A stretch of 64,000 nt of DNA from Drosophila persimilis (Eukaryota > Arthropoda > Insecta > Diptera > Drosophilidae): positions 4,588,001 through 4,652,000 of the forward strand of contig NW_020825312.1 of assembly GCF_003286085.1 (NCBI RefSeq), read 5' to 3'. Position numbers and translations under genes: made by a program. Every line of letters starts with the position of its first letter. The first letter of the stretch is position 1. The notes under the pieces are model-generated. The model saw only the letters and a list, made by a program, of their open reading frames with translations. It did not search any database and was not told the origin of the DNA. Shown in pieces: positions 58,413 to 64,000 of the stretch.

Positions 58413-60289
58413 AGTCGTCTAACGGAGTTTAACCCAAGCTGAGAGCGAGAAAAGTTCTGGTGCTAGCCGCAGAAAGCACCATTTCAGACAACGAAAATTC
58501 TGTTCGTATAGTTGCCTGCCTCGAAAATTGTTGCCACAGTGAACAAACAAAAACAAATAAAAATTTCGCACAAGTCACAAGCAAGTGCTCCGAAAAATAC
58601 AAAAAAACCCCTGAAAATAATCGCATGGCATAAAAGCAGAACAGCACGCAAGTGTTGCCTAGATTCAAAATAGGTAATAAATCCGACAGAAATTGCAATC
58701 AATAAGCAACAAAAATCCCCCCTCAATTTTTTAACAATTTTTTTGAGACATGCAAAAGTGGCCAACAGAGTGTTAACAAAAATCACAGAAAAAGCACCAA
58801 CAACGGAACGGTAACTTGCGAAACAGTTTTTTTTCAAGTGTTTTGTTTGCTGCCGCTGTGCCGTGTGCTGCCTTCGTCGCTGCTGCGCTGCTCAACAAAA
58901 GAACTTTGGGTATGTTTGTATTTTCTTGGAGCTCTGCCTCTGCCTCTGCCTCAGCCTCTGCCTTGCCTTTGCCTTTGCCTTTGCTCCGCTGTTTGTTTTG
59001 TTGTATTCCATGCAAATTAAATTAAGCAATTAAACGAAACACACAAAAATTGTATTCGTTGTTTGCCCAAGCTCAATTCTTTATTTCTCTACGATTGGAT
59101 TACCTCATGCACGGGGGCTGAGACTCTGAGACCTCCCCGGAGTTGAGCGGAGCGGATTGCAAAAGTATCTTTATTATTAATTTTTTGCGTTGCGTTGCGT
59201 TTCGTTTCTTGGTATTGGCAATTATTACAACATTTGCACAATCGGTCAGTTATTGGCCGAGTTGATGGCAGTGCAGCACCAGTTTTTGATTCCATTGTAA
59301 GAGGAGTATGAATACCACTTTTCTATACCCTTTAGCTATAGAGTCGGAAGGCAATATTGGGCTATACCCTAAAGATATCCTACCACCCTTCCCCTTTACA
59401 ATGATTCTTCCAGTTCATGGACAAATATAATGTATTTAAAGCTACGCGGATAGCACTGATAGTCAGTCGGATCAGATCAGATGAATGTTAAATACAGCTC
59501 GAATAAGGAAAACAATTCGTTGCGTATCGGGTCGGGTCCGGGTCCGGGTATCCCATAGTTGGAATATCGACTCTATCGCTCGTACACGTTCTTTTTGTTG
59601 ATTTTACTTTTACTTTGTGCGCTGCGCTTGGAAATTCAAATAAAAACTCAAAAAACTTTTTTAATAATAACAAACGTAAAAGAGAAGAAGAGTGCTGTGC
59701 TGTGCTGGAGAGGGGTCCGGGCACGCTGCACTGGAATACTCGTATATTTAATTGAACAACAAAAAGAAAGCCAAACAATCATAGGCACCCATTGCAAAGT
59801 GGTTTGTTGTTGCTGCTCCCCGCTCAAACGATATACAATGGACAGAGACTACAACTTCCAGCTAGAACAAGTGCGATGAAAAACCTGAAAATGAACTCAA
59901 CCGAAATAAAATCAGCGAATTTTTTTGGAAAGTCTTTGAACCCTATTGCACATTCTGTTCCAAAGATGAATTCAAATAAAAGTTAATTTGAAAATTTTAT
60001 ATCTAGAACACACACAAAAATTTGCTTTGGGAAAAGTATTGGAAAAATGCAACCAAACGCGATAAGCGGCGGAAAATTGTCTAACAAAAATTAGATAACA
60101 AATTTTTTGGTTTTAAAAAAAAAGTAAAACAAACCGTTGATCTGCGTGAAAATTATACAAGCAGCCATGGGCAGAAAAATGATATAATGTCTTTGGAATT
60201 CAGATCCTCTTCTCTACTGCAGATCTCAAAAGTAAGATTTACTGGAAGTCAGAATTATTGAACCTACTTAATATGGAAACGAGCAGGAA
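58413..60289. other. Leader-like and AT-rich sequence right of the promoter
   Basis: No coding gene supported. CTCTGC/TTTGCC hexamer repeats lie at about 58,933-58,985. A fragment with CTATACCC words is at about 59,325-59,375. Frames of 60-117 codons on both strands overlap these simple repeats and have no domain. Confidence 0.4.
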
Positions 60290-60840
60290 CGTTGTGAGTC
60301 GCAGTTAGGGCCGCGACTCTACATTTGTACCCGAACTCAATTATTATAGCTCTCCTCCGGCAGAAGGCGTACACTGCACGACGAGAGTGTGTGTGAGAGA
60401 AAGAGAGAGGGGGAAGAGTAAGCGCGTGGAAGGCTTTGCGTTGCCACTGAAAATTGATTTTATCATTTCGTTCATTCATAATAATAGTTAGATCTGATCC
60501 AGATTCGGCAATCTGGTGGTCATTCTCTATAATTCTGCGTTTTCGGGTTTCTCATATCTTAAAAATTGTGGATGTCAAATATTTTCGTTCTTTGTGGAGG
60601 AAAAAGGGGCTTGACTAAATTTTGAAATGTATTTGCCTTAGCTCTTATGGGCTCTGAGATCTGATTTGGTCAGACAGACGTGACTGTAACGACTCGGCTA
60701 TTAAACCTGATCAAGAATATACATACTTTATGGGGCTGGATACTCTTTTTTCTGGGTGTTACACACTGTCCACTGTCAACATAAATCGAATGTATCCCTA
60801 TACTCTTTTTGAGTATCGGGTAAACAAAATATACCCTTAG
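60290..60840 (+). repeat. Dispersed repeat family B, copy 4
   Basis: Starts at GCGACTCTACATTTGTACCC and carries GATCTGATCCAGATTCGGCA, TTAGCTCTTATGGGCTCTGA, ACTTTATGGGGCTGGATACT and TGGGTGTTACACACT. It ends GAGTATCGGGTAAAC. This copy shows both ends best; ends of TACCCG..CGGGTA type suggest short inverted symmetry. Confidence 0.6.
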
Positions 60841-63800
60841 TTGAGCCCGATTGGGCCAATTTTCGATAGTTCATTATGTACGAAAGACTTTGAGGAAAAA
60901 CTTTTATCAATAATCTTCTTTCTTATAGGAGATAATAGTAAAGAAAAATACGACTATAAAAATACCAAAAAATATTTTAATAGGTTTTGAGATCAAAGTT
61001 GATGAAATTATATTTAAATTCAATAATATCTGTAAAAAAGTAAAAGCAAATCTGCTTTTATTGAATTTTAATGTTTTTTGGCTTAGGGAATATTTTGGCG
61101 GAAATGCCGGAAAGGTATTTACATGATATCGCACGGGAAAGTCGTCGTACACATATCTATAAAGTGAAAAAAAGACAACGTAAACGGATTTCTATTTTGA
61201 CAATAGGCTTAACTTGTAACTCTTAATTAGCCGTAAAATTGGCGCTAAGGTTGATTCAGGGAAATTTTCCGTTTTCGGGAACGAACAAAAACAGAAGTGG
61301 TTTTCGGGGCCAAAAACTCAAACGCTGATTTCAGCGAAACCTGTGACTTATTTTGGAATGTTGGGCATAGATGTTTTTTAAAAATGTTTTCGTTCCTACA
61401 CAAAAAACTTAAATAAAATTAATTGAATTAAAATTTAAAGTCGCACGAGAGAAATATTTCTTGGGTTGATAAAAGTTTAAAAAATATACCGTGAATAGTA
61501 TGTATATTAGAAATATTTTCTGGAAGAAATTTTATCATTGTTTTAATGAAATATCTTTTTTTAACGAGACAATAATAGGGATAAAATATATATATATAAA
61601 TAAAATAATATATAAAAATATATATAAAATAATGATTAAAAATACCGAAGAAATTTACTTTAAGTTATTCTAATAATATTTTTTTCCAATACATTTCGTA
61701 AAAAAAATATGATATGGAAGTGTGTTTTTATTTAATTTTAATTTCTCGGTCTCAATGTAACATGAATTTACATGAATTGATTATCGTATCCCTAGGGAAT
61801 TATCTTCTGCTGGTTGTGCCTTGTATCCGCTACTCTGCTTGCCGTTATTCTTGTCCTTTTCCTATTCGATTGATGTTCTCGTCTTGGCGACAAAGTGCGT
61901 ATTGAGAGAGCGGATCATCGTAGCTCAGAGAGGATCATTGAAAGAGGTAGGGGATAAAAGCTGTCGCCTTGGTGTGGATCAGTGGGAGTCGGCCGGAAAT
62001 CTTTGACTTCTTTGGAAGTCCAAGGAAAGGTCAAGGAACAATAGATGAAGCTATTAGTGAGAAAAGCGTTGAAAGAAACACGGCGTGTATGTAGGTATTT
62101 ACACACATACAATATAATATAAATACAAATAAATAAAGTGCAAACTTTCGCTCAAACCTCCCACAAATGTTTTGCCTTAAGGAAGATTAAAACCAATGCG
62201 TTGAAAGATTTGGCTTAGCCGAGTTTGGACATTTTTTTTCAGTTCTCCGCCACTTGCCCCTGGCGCTACTCTAAAATGCAAATTAAATGCGCCAAAGTGT
62301 TTGTGGAAAATTAAATGGAAATAATTGAATTAGGCTTAAATCATATGACAGCCGTTCAATTGAATTCCAATAAAAGTCAACAGTCGCATTGAATAAATAA
62401 ATATGTAATCATTATAGATTCGTGTTTAGGTGTGGAGAACCCATTGAAAGATTTGAGTAGCTTCGCAAATTTGCATAAGCCACCAAAGAAAACTAAATGG
62501 GGGGAAAAACTTAGCACTCAAGACTTTCCAGTTGGTCGATTTTACTCGAAAGGACATGTGACAGGCAGCAGGAAAAGCTGTCAATTAGAGCAGGATGCCC
62601 ATGGCAGGATTTAGTTTTGCAAATGCACAGAAATGGAAATCTTTTAAATAAATTAAAATCTCGAATTCCACCAAAGGCAAATAAAAATCTGCCTCTCGTT
62701 CAACACTTTAGAGTTCTCTCGACGAAAAAAAATCCATAATTAATTGTCGGAATAAAAGCATTTATATCAAACGAAAAGTGGCAGAAATGTGTGAAATTCT
62801 ATACATACAAACGTGTATGAAGACATCTCTTTCGCTCCTCCACTGTGTGCTCCATTAATTCCCCAAGGATATGTTTCCACTCTGAGAACGAGCACGAGAA
62901 TGAATATGAATGTGCATCGTATATTTTGGTAACTTGAGTCGCCTGCATTGGGGATTTACCAAACAAACCTACACAAAAAACGATGCACACAAAAATTGTC
63001 CAACCAAAATTTATTCTGTTGTCGCTTTAGAATAGAGCAGCCACCAAGGACCCACTAAAAAAACCAAGGATAGAACACATAAAAATACAGATACAATTTG
63101 CCAGAAACGAGCAGATGTTGACTGAAAAAAAAATATATACTCGTCGCTGAAGAGCTGCAGCCACCATGGGCGCAGTGCTAGAATTGGTTTTCAAACGTGA
63201 GAACGAGCGAGGGATACCCTAGATTAAGGACTAAACTAAATATTCGCTGAGCAAAACCTGCCTAGATGAGGATAAGACAAGGATGTTTTATTAGGCACTT
63301 CCAGATGCCATTTCTGTCCATCCTCTAGGGCTGGACCATTATAAGTCCATTAACCATTCTGAGGCATTTTATTGTTGCGAATAAAAGCAAAGAAACCCCT
63401 TAAAAATAAAGTATTTCAAGGGGTTGTAGTGCTGCCAGTGTGAAGCATGGATTACCTTCGTCTTGACAATTTCCAGCTCATTGTATGCCCATTGTATAAC
63501 AGACAGGATATAGGAGACAGGAGACAGAAGACAGTAGTCGGGGGTCGTGGGTCGGGAGTCGGGAGTCGAGCCGAGCCAAAGTCACATGAGAGCAATTTTA
63601 AAACAGTAAAAGATATAAAGCAAAGGCAAACAACTGATCAAATCTCGACGCTATTGCAATGGGCGTCGTTTTCTAAAATGACGTCTTAGATGGGAGCATA
63701 CGAATGGCTAAGACACACACAAAAAAAAAAAAAGGGAACAGTCTAAACCTGGAACCCAAAGAAATGGTGCAAGTCGAGCAAGAAGCAGATGAAGATGGGC

Positions 63801-64000
63801 AAACAACTGAGGCTGCAATAAATCCCCGGCCAGACACGCCAATGGAGATGGAGGAGCTGCAATATTGGGAAGCAGTTGAACCTCCTTGGTGCTTTGGTCC
63901 TTGGGTGCTTTGGTGCTTTGGTGCATGGGTTCCTGGGTCGAATAGCGCAACAGAATGTCAATTACTTGGATGTGAGGTTAGGTCAAAGAAGAACTTGATT
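60841..64000. other. AT-rich right end without a supported gene
   Basis: Strongly AT-rich to about 61,720, including TATATA runs at about 61,580-61,630. A TGAATAG-flanked AAATATACCG word lies at about 61,485. No open frame with a recognisable domain was found. The stretch could be a first intron of the transcript starting near 58.4 kb. Confidence 0.4.

Noticed and set aside
1-64000. tRNA genes, rRNA, CRISPR arrays, operons
   Set aside because: No cloverleaf with proper A and B boxes, no rRNA match and no spaced direct-repeat array was seen. The window is eukaryotic.

Overview
This is nuclear DNA from a Drosophila species. The recognisable proteins are close relatives of fruit-fly genes: Brummer is almost residue-for-residue, and Myopic, Nhp2, Tdrd3 and Helz are clear. 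Introns are mostly 55-70 bp, and the promoters carry fly core motifs (DRE TATCGATA and Motif 1 GGTCACACT). The abundant CA/TG microsatellites, CAG-rich coding runs and dispersed repeats fit an obscura-group species such as D. pseudoobscura. That species call is inference, not something the sequence proves.

Layout from left to right. Tsen34 (tRNA-splicing endonuclease, minus, 1.6-2.65 kb). An intergenic region with dispersed repeats. An Mgat4-type N-glycan GlcNAc-transferase (plus, 5.67-7.43 kb) with a long 3' region. A repeat-rich gap holding a small unrecognised minus-strand gene (11.2-11.7 kb, probable 5' exon near 12.2 kb) and a GC-rich, coding-like relic near 12.5-12.8 kb. myopic/HD-PTP (minus, 13.86-20.37 kb, ten coding exons). 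brummer triglyceride lipase (minus, 21.8-29.2 kb, seven coding exons) with a 5-kb first intron rich in GATA sites and holding one Tc1/mariner-type MITE. A broken Ty3/Gypsy LTR retrotransposon (about 30.8-36.1 kb). A small unrecognised minus-strand gene (36.8-37.05 kb). Tdrd3 (plus, 38.4-41.1 kb) followed by NHP2 (plus, 41.6-42.2 kb). Helz RNA helicase (minus, 44.3-52.8 kb). A small SAM-domain gene (minus, 55.2-55.9 kb). A TATA promoter at 58.38 kb seems to start a plus-strand transcript whose coding part is not visible here. The rest to 64 kb is AT-rich and shows no gene I can support.

The genes do not form one pathway. Several are broadly expressed RNA-metabolism genes (Tsen34, Tdrd3, NHP2, Helz). 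They sit next to endosomal sorting (mop), lipid mobilisation (bmm) and Golgi glycosylation (Mgat4).

The most striking non-coding pattern is a conserved element of about 55-80 bp, in gene-sense orientation TCAGTATATTTACGG...GAGACGGTATATTTCTGA. It lies just upstream of Tsen34, mop, bmm and NHP2, always in the same orientation relative to the gene. At mop and bmm it is followed by a perfect Motif 1. At Tsen34, mop and bmm its gene-distal side abuts one dispersed repeat family, which also sits upstream of the SAM gene. All gene models come from reading splice sites and frames by eye; nothing was aligned or searched.
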